Assembly (NCBI RefSeq): GCF_902686445.1
Contig: NW_025920103.1
Location: 3,084,783 to 3,148,782, forward strand
Source of the DNA: Sciurus carolinensis
Taxonomy: Eukaryota; Chordata; Mammalia; Rodentia; Sciuridae
Direction: 5' to 3'
Length of the DNA: 64,000 nt
Within the stretch, counting starts at the first letter, position 1, and the number at the start of each line of letters is the position of its first letter. Shown one piece after another: positions 24,460-36,122 of the stretch. Below the pieces are notes generated by a model. The model did not search any database, had not been told where the DNA came from, and was given only the letters and a program-made list of their open reading frames with translations. A program made the position numbers and the translations under genes.

Positions 24460-26899
24460 GACAAGGTGACTCACAGGCCACAGTGTGGTTAATTCTGGAA
24501 CACTGTTTTCTTTATCAGTGGTGGGTCATACCCCGTGGATGCTCCTGCTCCTCTCAAGGGGATGTAGCCATTTCCAGCCCAGGTATCTCTCTGGAGAAAC
24601 ATGTCTGAGGTCTCTGCAAGGACTGTGTAGCAACTCAAGACTGTGGAGCCACACAAGCTCCAGGGCACTGGGACCCCAAGACCATCATGCCTACCTCCCT
24701 AACAATGACCCTGTGAATGGGCCACCTCTCTGGTGTGAGGAGCTGAAGGCACTGGAAGGCTGTGAGAAGAACGAATCCCAGTTGCAGCACAGGAGGCTGT
24801 GTGGCCAGGACACAGGGGTGCCATGGAGAAAGGTGTAGGTCATGTCCCACATGCATACTTGGCAGCAGTCACTGAGTCAATGGTGTGACCAAAGGCTCAC
24901 CACTCAGGCTGGAATGGAATGCCATCCAGTGGACTTGTGATACTTGCCTGTAGCCTTGGGAACATCTGTGATAAGCAGAGTCAATGACCTTTTCATTTGT
25001 TGATGCAGAAGGAGGCTCCCCTCACGTAAGCAGCTGCATAGTCTATGTAAACAAAAGTTTTGTGCACAATAAATGGATTTTCCTTCACCACCACATCAAA
25101 TGAGTCCCTGGTGCCTGTGTGTAGGTGACATCGTCACCCTCACCCCTCCAAGGAAGAAACCCCGTTCAATAGAAGGGTCCTCCTGATCCTGCCTTGGATC
25201 TCACACTCTTCCCAAGTGCCACCCTCACTTCCTGGAAAACATACAATGTCCAGCATGTTCCAAGTGCTCATATCCGGCTCTCTCCAAGCCTTTCCCCAGG
25301 ACCTCCTGAACTAGGCTATCACCAGCACATCAGCTGTGATTAGGATTGAGGAGAAACTCCAACAATGCCACGGAATCCACAGAGAGGATTTCTGACAGCC
25401 TCTTGTCAGAACTCAAGGTGGCCCTTTGACTGGTGTGTGGTTGCTGGTCCCACCTGGCCCTCAGGCCAGATGCCTCAAAGGGCATAGCTATGGCTGCTTC
25501 AGATGGAGAGCACATTCCAGTTCCCACAGTCCAGTGGAATTATGTAGCAAATTAGCCACCAATTAAAGCAGTCAAAGCTAAGGCTGTTCCTCATTGTCAC
25601 TGGGCTGCTTCACAGTGCAGGGTCTGACAGCCTAATCTTGGTCCTGCTCCTCTGTGGGTTTCCTGAACTACCCAGGGAACAGTCAGGGTTGCAGGAGGGG
25701 TGTCATTCTCTGCAGGGCCTGGAAGCCTTAGCAGGTTCCTGACTGCCTTCACCCTTCTTGGTGGTGGGTAGCCTCATGGAGCTCCCATCTGCTCCATACT
25801 ATGCACTGCCATGGATTTTCTGGTTTTGCCTTGAATGCTGGCCAAGCAAGCCTCACCTGCATCTTCACCATGGTCTCTGGGTTGGGATTTGGCAAGTATT
25901 GAAGAAGACTGGGTTCCCAAAATGGTTGTATGTTCTGCCCATAATGAAACAAAAGCCCGTCCTCATGTCTCACTTAGGTTTCTACATTTTTCTACTTTCA
26001 AATATTATTTGATGAAATTTACCATTAATGAAGCCATTGCCCACCAATCAAGATGAGGAAGGAGGCCAAGGGGCAGCAATGGAAGAAGTTGGGTGAACAT
26101 GAGGAACAGGAAGGAGTTGTACCAGGGTATCAATGATTCCTGCACACTATTGAAGAACTGGGTCCAAGCCCCTGACATTACAGCTGTTGCTAACACAGGA
26201 ACCAGGGTACCTAAAAAGCCCTGCCTGTAAGAGGAAAATGTCAGATGAAAAAGCAATCACCTCCTAGCCCTGAAAGGCAGATCATTTTAACAATCTTTCT
26301 ATAAAGGTTTCTGAACAATAAATTATTAACTCCAGAAGTTGTTTTACCCAGATGGACCTGCCCAGAAAGAAGAATGAAAAAATGACAAGTTATCATTTAG
26401 GGTGATATTTCTATGGAAGCTGGAGTGATACCTTTGAATTGCAGTGTGTAGTGATGGGCCACATAATTATTAGTATGGACACTTAGTTACAACTTGCATA
26501 GGGCTGATATGGCTCTGAGGGGTCAGACTAAGGATGGTAGCAGGAGTTCAAACTGCACAGAGTCCAGGATCTGGGGCCTGAGAGGGTGGATCATAGGATG
26601 TGTGAGCTAGGACACCCTAGGGCGGGTCCATTGACCTGAACCAATTTCAATTCCATCACCAGTGGGTCCTAAGATCCTATCCACCCAGTTGCATCAAAAT
26701 AACCAGGCCACAGATGGACAGTTTGAGGGGGCTGATTCCAGTCTGGAGACTCATGGCTCACCTCCATAGTGGAGTACTAGAAGCACCATCCCCATTCTTT
26801 TTCCATAGAAATAGATGTATATATCTGGGCCTGTCTCCACAGCCTACCTCAGACCATGCTCATGGGGAAGCTCTGCCCAGAAGAAAGGTGAGGGTCTCT
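24460..26899. other. Gene-poor sequence up to the LINE-1
   Basis: No convincing gene. Several short frames (up to 117 codons, for example 24,485-24,838) lack any domain. The last 13 bases of this flank (26,900-26,912) are the left target-site duplication of the LINE-1. Confidence 0.5.
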
Positions 26900-26912
26900 C
26901 CTTAGGTTGGCT
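26900..26912 (+). repeat. Left target-site duplication of the full-length LINE-1
   Basis: CTTAGGTTGGCTG, repeated as CTTAGGTTGACTG at 33,714-33,726 (12 of 13 identical). It directly precedes the poly-T (minus-strand poly-A) of the element. Confidence 0.85.
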
Positions 26913-27019
26913 GTTTTTTTATTAATTGTAAACATATGGGATACATGTTGTTTCTCTGTTTGTACATGGCATAAAGGCATACCATTTGTGTAATCATAAA
27001 TTTACACAGGGTAATGTTG

Positions 27020-27168
27020 TTTGATTGATTCTGTTATTTTTCCCTTCCCCCCATCCCTCCCACCCCTCTTTTTCCCTCTATACAGTCCTTCCTTCCTCCA
27101 TTCTTGCCCCCCTCCCTAACCCTAATTCTAACCCTAACACTAACCCCTCCCATCCCCCATTATGTGTC
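27020..27168 (-). repeat. LINE-1 3' UTR polypurine tract with telomere-like units
   Basis: On the minus strand this is G/A-rich (GGGAGG, GGGGGG and similar), the usual L1 3' UTR tract able to form G-quadruplexes. At 27,114-27,143 the plus strand reads five consecutive 6-mers CCCTAA, CCCTAA, TTCTAA, CCCTAA, CACTAA, a degenerate vertebrate telomere repeat. The truncated LINE-1 at 37.2 kb has the same flanking text but lacks these units. Confidence 0.85.
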
Positions 27169-27169
27169 A

Positions 27170-30100
27170 TCATCCACTTATTAGCAATATCATTTGTCCT
27201 TTGGTTTTTTGAGATTGGCTTATCTCACTTATCATGATATTCTCCAATTTCATTCATTTGCCTGCAAATGCCATAATTTTATCATTCTTTATGGCTGAGT
27301 AATATTCCATTGTATATATATACCACAGTTTCTTTATCCATTCATCAATTGAAGGACATCTAGGTTGGTTCCACAATCTGGCTATGGTGAATTGAGCAGC
27401 AATGAACATTGATGTGGCTGTATCTCTGTACTATGCTCATTTTAAGTCCTTTGGGTATAGGCCAAGGAGTGGGATAGCTGGGTCAAATGGTGATTCCATT
27501 CCAAGTTTTCTAAAGAGTCTCCACACTGCTTTCCAGAGTGGCTGCACTAATTTGCAGCACCACCAGCAATGTATGAGTGTACCTTTCTCCAACATCCTCG
27601 CCAACACCTGTTGTTGCTTGTATTCTTGATAATCGCCATTCTAATTGGGGTGAGATGAAATCTTAGGGTGGTTTTGATTTGCATTTCTCTTATTACTAGA
27701 GATGTTGAACATTTTTCCATATGTTTGTTGATTGCTTGTAGATCTTCTTCTGTGAAGTGTCTATTCATTTCCTTAGCCCATTTGTCGATTGGATTATTTG
27801 CATTCTTGGTGTAGAGTTTTTTGAGTTCTTTATAGATTCCGGAGATTAGTGCTCTAACTGAAGTATGGTTGGCAAAGATTTTCTCCCACTCTGTAGGCTG
27901 TTTCTTCGCATCGCTGATAGTTTCCTTTGCTGAGAGAAAGCTTTTTAGTTTGAATCTATCCCAGTTATTGATTCTTGTTTTTATTTCTTTTGCTATGGGA
28001 TTCCTGTTGAGGAACTCTGGTCCTAAGCCGACATGTTGAAGCTCTGGACTTATTTTTCTTCTGTAAGATGCAAGGTCTCTGGTCTGATTCCGAGATCCTT
28101 AATCCATTTTGAGTTTAGTTTCGTGCATGGTGAGAGATATGGGTTTAGTTTCATTCCGTTGCATATGGATTTCCAATTCTCCCAGCACTATTTGTTGAAG
28201 AGGCTATCTTTTCTCCATTGCATATTTTTGGCCCCTTTGTCTAGTATGAGAAAATTGTATTTATGTGGGTTTGTGTCCATATCCTCTATTCTTTACCATT
28301 GATCCACCTTTCTATTTTGGTACCAATACCATGCCGTTTTTGTTACTATTGTCTGTAGTAGATTTGAAGATCTGGTATTGCGATACCCCCTGCTTCACTC
28401 TTTCTGCCAAGGATTGCTTTAGCTATTCTGGGTTTTTTATTCTTCCAGATGAATTTCATAATTGCTTACTCTATTTCTGTAAGGTACATCATTGGGATTT
28501 TAATTGGAATTGCATTGAATCTGTATAGCACTTTTGGTAGTATGGCCATTTTGACAATATTAATTCTGCCTATCCAAGAACATAGGATATCTTTCCATCT
28601 TCTAAGGTTTTCTTGAATTTCTTTCTTTAGTGTTCTGTAGTTCTCATTGTAGAGGTCTTTCACCTCTTTTGTGAGATTGATTCCCAAGTATTTTATTTTT
28701 TTCGATGCTATTGTGAATGGGGTAGTTTTCCTAATTTCTCTTTCTGAAGATTCATCACTAATGTATAAAAATGCATTAGATTTATGTGCATTGATCTTAT
28801 ATCCCGCTACTTTACTGAATTCACTTATGAAATCTAAAAGTTTTCTGGCGGAATTTCCTGGTTCCTCTAAGTATATAATCATATCATCAGCAAATAGGGA
28901 TAGTTTGAGTTCTTCTTTTCCTATTCGTATTCCTTTAATTTCTTTGGTCTGTCTAATTGCTCTGGCTAGAGTTTCAAGGACGATATTGAATAGAAGTGGT
29001 GAAAGAGGGCATCCCTGCCTTGTTCCAGTTTTTAGGGGGAATGCTTTCAGTTTTTCACCATTTAGAATGATATTAGCCATGGGCTTAGCACAGATGGCCT
29101 TTACAATGTTAAGGAATGTTCCCACTATCCCTATTTTTTCTAGTGTTTTGAGCATGAAGGGATGCTGTATTTTATTGAATACTTTTTCTGCATCTATTGA
29201 AACAATCATGTGATTCTTGACTTTAAGTCTATTGATATGGTGAATGACATTTATTGATTTCCTGATGTTGAACCAACCTTGCATCCCTGGGATGAAACCC
29301 ACTTGATCATGGTGCACTATCTTTTTAATATGTTTTTGTATGCGATTTGCTAAAATTTTGTTGAGAATTTTTGCGTTGATGTTCATTAAGGATATTGGTC
29401 TGAAATTTTCTTTCCTCGATGTGTCTCTGTCTGGTTTAGGTATCAGGGTAATATTGGCTTCATAGAATGAGTTTGGGAGGGTTCCCTCCTCTTCTATTTT
29501 ATGGAATACTTTGAGAAGTATTGGAATGAGCTCTTCTTTAAAGGTTTTGTAGAACTCGGCTGAGAACCCATCTGGTCCCGGACTTTTCTTTGTTGGTAGG
29601 CTTTTGATGACTTCTTCTATTTCATTACTTGAAATTGGTCTATTTAAATTGTGTATGACCTCCTCGTTCAGTTTAGGCAATTCATATGTCTCTAGAAACC
29701 TGCTGATGTCTTTGAAATTTTCTATTTTGTTGGAGTATAGATTTTCAAAATAGCTTCTAATTATGTTTTGTATTTCAATCGTGTCTGTTGTGATATTTCC
29801 TTGTTCATTCCGAATTTTAGTGATTTGGGTTTTCTCTCGTCTTCTCTTTGTTAGTGTGGCTAAAGGTTTATCAATTTTGTTTATTTTTTCGAAGAACCAA
29901 CTATTTATTTTGTCAATTTTTTGTATTGTTTCTTTTGTTTCAATTTCGTTGATTTCAGCGCTCAGTTTAAATATTTCCTGTCTTCTACTACTTTTGGTGT
30001 TGGTCTGTTCTTCTTTTTCTAGGGCTTTGAGCTGTAGTGTTAGGTCGTTTATTTGTTGAGTTTCACTTCTTTTATTAAATGTGCTCCATGAAATAAATTT

Positions 30101-30996
30101 TCTAAGTACTGCTTTCATAGTGTCCCAGACATTTTGATATGATGTTTCTTTGTTCTCATTTACCTCTAAGAATTTTTTAATTTCCTTCCTAATATCTTCT
30201 GTTATCCATTCATCATATAATAGCATATTGTTCAATCTCTGGATGTTGAGTAGTTTCTGTTTTTTATTCTTTCATTTATTTCTAACTTCAATCCATTATG
30301 ATCTGATAGAATACAAGGTAGTGTCTCTATCTTCTTGTATTTGCTGACATTAGCTTTGTGGCATAATATATGGTCTATTTTAGAGAAGGATCCATGTGCT
30401 GCTGAGAAGAAAGTGTATTTGCTCTTGGTTGGATGGTATATTCTATAAATGTCTGTTAAGTCTAAATTATTGATTGTGTTATTGAGATCTATGGTTTCTT
30501 TATTCAATTTTTGTTTGGAAGATCTGTCCAGTGGCGAGAGAGGCATGCTAAAATCACCTAGTATTATTGTGTTATGGTCTATTTGGTTTCTAAAATTGAG
30601 AAGGATTTGTTTGACATACACGGATGAGCCACTGTTTGGGGCATAGATATTTATGATTGTTATATCTTGCTGATTTATGCTTTCCTTAAGCAGTATGAAA
30701 TGTCCTTCTTTATCCCTTCTGACTAACTTTGACTTGAAGTCCACATTATCTGAAATGAGGTTGGATACTCCAGCTTTTTTGCTGAGTCCATGTGCATGGT
30801 ATGTTTTTCCCCATCCTTTCACCTTTAGTCTATGGGTATCTCTTTCTATGAGGTGAGTCTCTTGCAGGCAACATATTGTTGGATCTTTCTTTTTAATCCA
30901 ATCTGCCAGTCTATGTCTTTTGATTGATGAATTCAGGCCATTAACATTCAGGGTTATTATTGAGATATGATTTGTATTCCCGGTCATTCGGTTCAT
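27170..30996 (-). pseudogene. LINE-1 ORF2 (endonuclease/reverse transcriptase), broken
   Basis: The start at 30,996 gives MNRMTGNTNHISIITLNVNG, the APE-type endonuclease N-terminus. QETH and SDHNGLK motifs are present, but the catalytic GDFN reads GDFS (codon at 30,547-30,549), losing the active-site Asn. A 1-nt frameshift near 30,240 separates the endonuclease from the reverse transcriptase, whose FADDM catalytic motif (28,880-28,894) is intact and preceded by '[20 protein letters not shown]'. A TAA at 28,466-28,468 interrupts the thumb region in IEIT-like text ('[17 protein letters not shown]'). Further frameshifts near 28,350 and 27,590 break the tail, the latter inside the Cys-rich CWRGC region. 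The frame ends ISEISQSQKTKG...LLISG at 27,170. Full length would be about 1,275 residues, normal for L1. Confidence 0.93.
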
Positions 30997-31060
30997 TTTT
31001 TAAATTTTATTTATTTATTTTTTTGACACAACTTGGTTCCTCCTTTATTTGACAGTTCCT

Positions 31061-32073
31061 TTAGGATAATTCCTCCCTTTGCTGATTTGCTTCTTTGTTT
31101 TTTATCTCTTCCTCATGGAATATTTTGCTGAGAATGTTCTGTAATGCTGGCTCTCTTTTTGTAAATTCTTTTAGCTTTTGTTTATCATGGAATGATCTTA
31201 TTTCATCGTCAAATTTGAAGGTAAGTTTTGCTGGGTATAAGATTCTTGGTTGGCATCCATTTTCTTTCAGAGCTTGAAAAATGTTGTTCCAGGCCCTTCT
31301 AGCCTTTAGGGTCTGGATTGAAAAATCTGCTGATATCCATATTGGCTTCCCCTGAATGTAATTTGGTTCTTTTCTCTCACAGCCTTTAAAATTCTGTCTT
31401 TATTTTGTATGTTAGGTATTTTCATTATAATGTGCCTTGGTGTGGGTCTATTGTAATTTTGTGTATTTGGAGTCCTATAAGCCTCTTGGACTTGATTTTC
31501 CATTTCATTCTTCAGATTTGGTAATTTTTCTGATATTATTTCATTGAATAGAGTGTTTATTCCTTTGGTTTGTTTCTCTAAGCCTTCCTCAATCCCAATA
31601 ATTCTCAAATTTGGCCTTTTCATGATATCCCATAGTTCTTGGAGATTCTGTTCATGATTTCTTACCATCTTCTCTGTTTGTTCAACTTTGTTTTCGAGGT
31701 TAAATATTTTGTCTTCAATATCTGAAGTTCTGTCTTCCAGCTGTTCTATCCTATTGGTTATGCTTTCTATGGAGTTCTTAATTTGGTTTATTGTTTCCCT
31801 CATTTCAAGGATTTCTGTTTGTTTTTTTTTCAATGTCTCTTACTCTTTTTTGAAATGATCGTTTGCTTCCTGTATTTGCTCTTTTAACTGTCGATTGGTG
31901 TGATCATTCAATGCCTGCATTTGCTCTTTCATCTCATCGTTTGCTTCCCTGATCATTTTAATTATGTACATTCTGAACTCCCTTTCTGTCATTTCTTCTG
32001 CCATGCTGTCATTGAATTTTATTGATGTGACATCTAGATTTGTTTGGGGCATTTTCTTCCCTTGTTTTCTCAT
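31061..32073 (-). pseudogene. LINE-1 ORF1 (RNA-binding chaperone), broken
   Basis: Begins MRKQGKKMPQTNLDVTSIKF. An in-frame TAA at 31,840-31,842 lies just after 'ALNDHTNRQLKEQIQEANDH'. The same frame continues into a long heptad coiled coil ('INQIKNSIESITNRIEQLED'), then the RRM start ('MKRPNLRIIGIEEG') and part of the C-terminal domain ('VREKNQITFRG'). A net 1-nt loss near 31,350 shifts the frame. The remaining C-terminus (LKARRAWNNIFQALKENGC...) is readable in the next frame to a stop at 31,061-31,063. Full length would be about 337 residues, as usual for L1 ORF1p, which trimerises through the coiled coil and coats L1 RNA. Confidence 0.92.
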
Positions 32074-33713
32074 ATTGTTCAGGAATCAGTGGGTCATTAA
32101 GGTATTGCAGATTTCCTCTATTGACTTATAATGTCCCTGAAGATTGCTCATATATCCCTCTTATTCTTCAGTGGCCTGAAGACTTGGAGGAAGTTGATAA
32201 TGCGTTGCTCCACAAGGAAGCTGCCTCCCTAGGGGTGGTGACCCTCAGGTGGGGTATATTCCCTGATAGTGGGCAGAGGTGCCTCCACTTGTTGACCAAT
32301 GGTCATCCAAAAGGGAACTAGGCTGCAGGCTTAGGCAACACCTGTTTGTGCCTGTGTCTCTGGTTTTACCATCCTTGTGGGAAAACCTCACCCAGCAGGG
32401 AAGACTCACCCGGTGGGGAGGTCTCGCTGCTCAGTTGCCCTCCTAGAGGTTCCCCTCAATCTACAACTACCGCCTGGGCTGGGCTGCCTTCCTCTGCAAT
32501 GTTCCCAGGGGCCCAGACCTACCTCCTGGGCCTGGGAGCCTCACCCTTCGCAGACGAGTCTCCTTAGGCTGCTTCTCTTCAGAGAATCTGCCCACAGTCC
32601 TGGAAACTTCGCTCCACCCCATGCATGTCTCTGTGCAGCTCTTCCACCAAGAAGCCGCCTAGGTCCTGGGACCCTGCTCTGCACCTAATTGCCTGGCTAT
32701 GTGGCCCATCCTCTGAGCCACCACCTGGAGCCCTGTATAGTCACTCTGAGTCCCAGAGATCCGCCACACACCTCTTCCTCCAGACAGCCACCCGGTGTTC
32801 CGACGCAGTCACTAGGAGTCCAAGCAACTCACTTCGCATCTCCTCCTCCCACCAACCGCCCATAGCCCTAGGCAGTCACTCAGAGTCCAAGTGACCCACC
32901 CTGTTCCTCCTGCTCCTCGGGGTAGCCCCCTGGGTGTTCAGGAGCGGTCACTCGGAGACCAAGCGACCCACTGTGCTCCTCCTCCAGGCAGGCCACCGGT
33001 GGTCAGGAACAGTTGCTTTGAGTCCAAGAACTCACCACTCACCTCCTCCTCTGAGCAGCCACCCGGAGCTCTGATGCAGTCTCTCCTAGACCAAGTGACC
33101 CGCCATGTTCCTCCTCTTCCTCCGGGCAGCCCCCCGCTGTTCAGAAGCGGTCGCTCTGAGTCTAAACAGCTCGCCGCGCAGTATCTCCTCTGGCAACCAC
33201 CTGTAGGTCTGATGCAGTCACTCCTAGACCAAGTGACCCACCGCGCTCCTCCTCTTCCTCCGGGAAGCCCCCCGGTGTTCAGAAGTGGTCGCTCTGAGTC
33301 CAAACAGCTCCCCACGCAGCTCCTCCTCTGGCAACCTCCTGTAGCTCTGATGCAGTCCCTCTGAGTCCAAGCGACCCGCCTCGCTCCTCCTCTTCCTCCG
33401 GGCAGCCCCCTGGTGTTCAGAAGTGGTTGCTCCGAGTCCAAGCGCTGTGCTTAGCAGCCACCTCTATGATGTTCCCAGTTGTCTGTGTTTACTGCTCCCC
33501 CGGGGGGAGGGGCGTCTCACCAGGCAACTCTACTTCACAAAGTTCCCTGCGTTCCGGGACTACCGCCCCATCCGGGATGCCTCCCCAACAGGAGAGACTC
33601 ACCTGGCGGCTTTGAGTTGGTCCCAAGTCTCTCACTATCTCCTCTTTTGAATCCTGCATCCTGGAGCAACATGAAATGCAGCCGCCCTCTAGTCCGCCAT
33701 CTTGAAACCTCCT
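32074..33713 (-). promoter_or_regulatory. LINE-1 5' UTR / internal promoter with tandem units
   Basis: GC- and CpG-rich sense leader. The extreme 5' end contains CAAGATGGCGG (plus strand CCGCCATCTTG, 33,695-33,705), a YY1-type site in the position known from other mammalian L1 promoters. Between about 32,880 and 33,440 there are repeated 64-74 bp half-units marked by GAGTCCAAGCGACCC or GACCAAGTGACCC (starts near 32,883, 32,957, 33,089, 33,227, 33,363). They pair into units of about 137 bp with GTTCAGAAGTGGTCGCTC-like second halves. Tandem 5' UTR monomers are a known feature of rodent L1 promoters. Confidence 0.85.
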
Positions 33714-33726
33714 CTTAGGTTGACTG
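33714..33726 (+). repeat. Right target-site duplication of the full-length LINE-1
   Basis: CTTAGGTTGACTG, the partner of 26,900-26,912. Confidence 0.85.
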
Positions 33727-34217
33727 TTGCTTGCAGAGTGGATTAGCCCATTATAGAACTCACTTTAGAAAACCAGTCTGAGATTTATTTAATACAACCT
33801 CAAAAGCACATCAACCAAAACTGACAAATGCATTCATATCTAATTAAAATCCTCTGAACATCCAAGAAAATAATCAATTGAGTCAAGAGAAAGGAGGAAA
33901 GATATTTGTAAGCTTTTCATTATGCCCAGAATCCCTAAGGAATTCAAACATTTCCACAGGAAAAACAAGAAACAAACAAACAAAAGCACACTAAGCAATG
34001 GACCAATGTTCTATGTAGACATTTTTCAAAAGCAGACCCATGAGTTATCCCACCTCAGGGTCCTGGTGGGAGGTCACCCAGATGCCAAACTATGGGATCT
34101 GGAGAGGATGACCTGCAAGCTACCTTGGCCCATGCCACTGGCACATACAAGCTGTGAATATTCAAGGTCCACAGGGGTCTGTGCCCCAAAAAAGCAAAGG
34201 AAAAAATTCTGAGAACA
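33727..34217. other. Unique sequence between LINE-1 and SINE
   Basis: About 490 bp with no recognised gene or repeat. A small AAACAAACAAACAAA run lies near 33,972. Confidence 0.6.
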
Positions 34218-34230
34218 GGAACAGAAGGCT
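34218..34230 (+). repeat. Left target-site duplication of the ID SINE
   Basis: GGAACAGAAGGCT, repeated exactly at 34,325-34,337. Confidence 0.95.
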
Positions 34231-34324
34231 TGGGCTGGGGTTTTGGCTCAGTGGTACAGCACTCTCCTAGGATGCACGAGGTCATGGGTTTGAGCCTCAG
34301 AACCACATTAAAAAATAAAATAAA
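34231..34324 (+). mobile_element. ID SINE (tRNA-derived), sciurid-type
   Basis: Body reads TGGGCTGGGGTTTTGGCTCA, 'GTGGTACAGCACTCTCCTAG', 'GATGCACGAGGTCATGGGTT' and 'TGAGCCTCAGAACCACATT', then an A-rich AAAAAATAAAATAAA tail. The pol III A box (TGGCTCAGTGG) and B box (GGTTTGAGCC) are visible. The GCTGGGG start and AATAAAATAAA tail are typical of squirrel-family ID copies. Perfect 13-bp flanking duplications show a clean retrotransposition event. Confidence 0.95.
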
Positions 34325-34337
34325 GGAACAGAAGGCT
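34325..34337 (+). repeat. Right target-site duplication of the ID SINE
   Basis: GGAACAGAAGGCT, exact copy of 34,218-34,230. Confidence 0.95.
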
Positions 34338-34399
34338 GGGAGCAAGGCCAACCCCCTTGGGGACAAGTCTCCAATGACTTCTGGGGCCAAGAATCCAGC

Positions 34400-35145
34400 A
34401 GCAACCTAAGAGGAAGAGACCTATGCTGGGATGGTAGAGCCAGACTCTCTTTGCCCTGGAGGCTCTGCAACAGTTCTACAGGAAAAGACCCAGCAGGCCA
34501 GGGACCAGGGCAGCCCTAAGAAGCTGTCCACTGCTCTCCTGGATAAAAGGCAATGGAGAAAGCAGGAGCTGGACCAAAGGGATCCTGGTGGGACAGAGAA
34601 GGCAACAAAGATAGAGGAGGCAATCAGGCTTCCCTGGAGGTGGCCTGCATGGAGCTGCGGAGCTGGTGCTCATCTTGATTAAGGTGGAGGTGTGTGAGGT
34701 GGCACCAGTCAGCAAGGCCCAGTGCAGGAAAGAGAAGCAGCAGAAGATGAAGGGAACGTCACAACGGTGACACTCCAGAACTGCCTGCAGGTTCTGGAGT
34801 GCCAGCAGTCACAGCAAGGCCCACTGGAAGAGCTGCACAGGGAGCAGGATACAGGGCAGGTCCAGGATCTGGAGACCAAGATGAAATGGACCACCTGGCT
34901 GAGCAAGATCTACTGTGTGATGATCTGCAACAATGTGTGCCTGCAGCTGGAGGCTCAGAAACACAAGGGTAGCTTTGGGTGCAGCCACACCAGTGGGAGA
35001 AGAGCTCAGCCACATGGTGGAGAATGCAGCAGACTCAGTACAGGCAGCACCAGAACCTGCACAAGATCAAGGTGGCTGAGGTGGAGTAGTGACTGCACAA
35101 GGTCTGGAGGAAGGGCTGTATGGCTGCAGGTACTGGAGTGACCAG
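34400..35145 (+). pseudogene. Possible decayed processed pseudogene, parent unknown
   Basis: GC-richer than its surroundings, CAG/GAG/CTG-rich and with the look of old coding sequence for a Gln/Glu-rich coiled coil. One open piece (34,722-35,141, 139 codons) reads CLQVLECQQSQQGPLEELHR and 'QVQDLETKMKWTTWLSKIYC'. Another frame upstream reads 'ALEALQQFYRKRP', so frame changes are likely. No intron signals were seen, which suggests a retrocopy, but I cannot name a parent gene and saw no poly-A. It could also be non-genic. Confidence 0.3.
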
Positions 35146-36117
35146 TCTTGTCTGAGAAGCTACACACTGCACCTAGGTCCCTTACCAGCTCCCCTGCAGG
35201 ACACCTCCTCACCTTGACTGGTGTCTCTGAGAGGCTCGATTTTCCCCCAATGATGTGAGATGCTGGGCACATCCCCAAGGAAGCCAGACACAGTCCTAGC
35301 CTCCCCAGAACTCTCCATGAGTGCATACAATGTGCCCAGGAGAATGTTGTTTCAGTGTGGTCACTGAACAGGCCACACCCTCAGACTCTGGGGAGGGGTG
35401 AACCAGATGGGCATCTGGGTACCAGGAGAGTTTCCCTGGTCTTCAGGGTCATTGTAAGTAGACTGGAGTGGAAGGGGTAGGGATTGTGGCATGAGGCACT
35501 CTCATAGGGGGCCACAGGCAGAAAGAAAAGGGCCCTGGCCAACTGCCTCATCAGTTCAAAAGTCAGCAGGAAGGGATTCACTCCAAAGGATCTTATTGAC
35601 TCCCACAACTGGGGAGAAGCCAAGAAAGGCAGGAATGGCTCCTCTGGGGTGCAAGAGCAGGTCTCCTGGTGTTCCCTGTTTCCACCCTTTTTAAGTCTTT
35701 TTCTCCTGTTCCCCAGAATTCCCTGAACAATGTCCTCAGAGTTCAAACCCCAAAGAGAGAAAGGGAGCTGCACCTCCCCAATGGGTATGACTCAGTTTGC
35801 AGAGTTAATGAGGCAGTTGTGAGGTAGAGGCTGTGGTGCAGTGATAAGTGTGTCTTGGCACCCTCCTGGATGCTCCTAGCCAGGCCCATGGGAGTGACTC
35901 TGTGCAAGGCCATCTCTGGGCAGTTGCTGGCTCAAGGGCGGGACGTGAGAGAGATTTAGAACTGCATGTGCAGCCAGGGCAGGATGGTGAAGGAGAAAGT
36001 CAGGGGCAGGTTCAGGTCCAGACAGAAAGTAAAGATGGTTCACCAAGAAGGTCAACTGCCTAGCTGACCAAAGTGATTGTGGACATGAAGGGGGAATCCA
36101 ACAGAAAGACCAAGATG
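35146..36117. other. Gene-poor sequence
   Basis: No gene or repeat recognised. It might be the 3' UTR of the putative pseudogene, but nothing proves it. Confidence 0.45.
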
Positions 36118-36122
36118 CATGG
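36118..36122 (+). repeat. Left 5-bp target-site duplication of the LTR
   Basis: CATGG, repeated at 36,529-36,533. Confidence 0.6.

Larger units (their letters stand above)
26913..33713 (-). mobile_element. Full-length LINE-1 (about 6.8 kb), inactive
   Basis: Complete autonomous non-LTR retrotransposon inserted on the minus strand. In its own 5'-3' order it has a GC-rich 5' UTR (33,713-32,074) with tandem units and a YY1-like start, ORF1 (32,073-31,061), a 64-bp spacer, ORF2 (30,996-27,170), a 3' UTR with a polypurine tract, and a short poly-A. It is flanked by a 13-bp duplication with one mismatch, which shows insertion by target-primed reverse transcription. Both ORFs are broken: a nonsense codon and a frameshift in ORF1; at least three frameshifts, a nonsense codon and an endonuclease active-site change in ORF2. 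It cannot be autonomous as it stands. Confidence 0.95.

Noticed and set aside
28671..29213. 180-codon plus-strand frame
   Set aside because: Lies antisense to the reverse transcriptase part of LINE-1 ORF2; a shadow frame.
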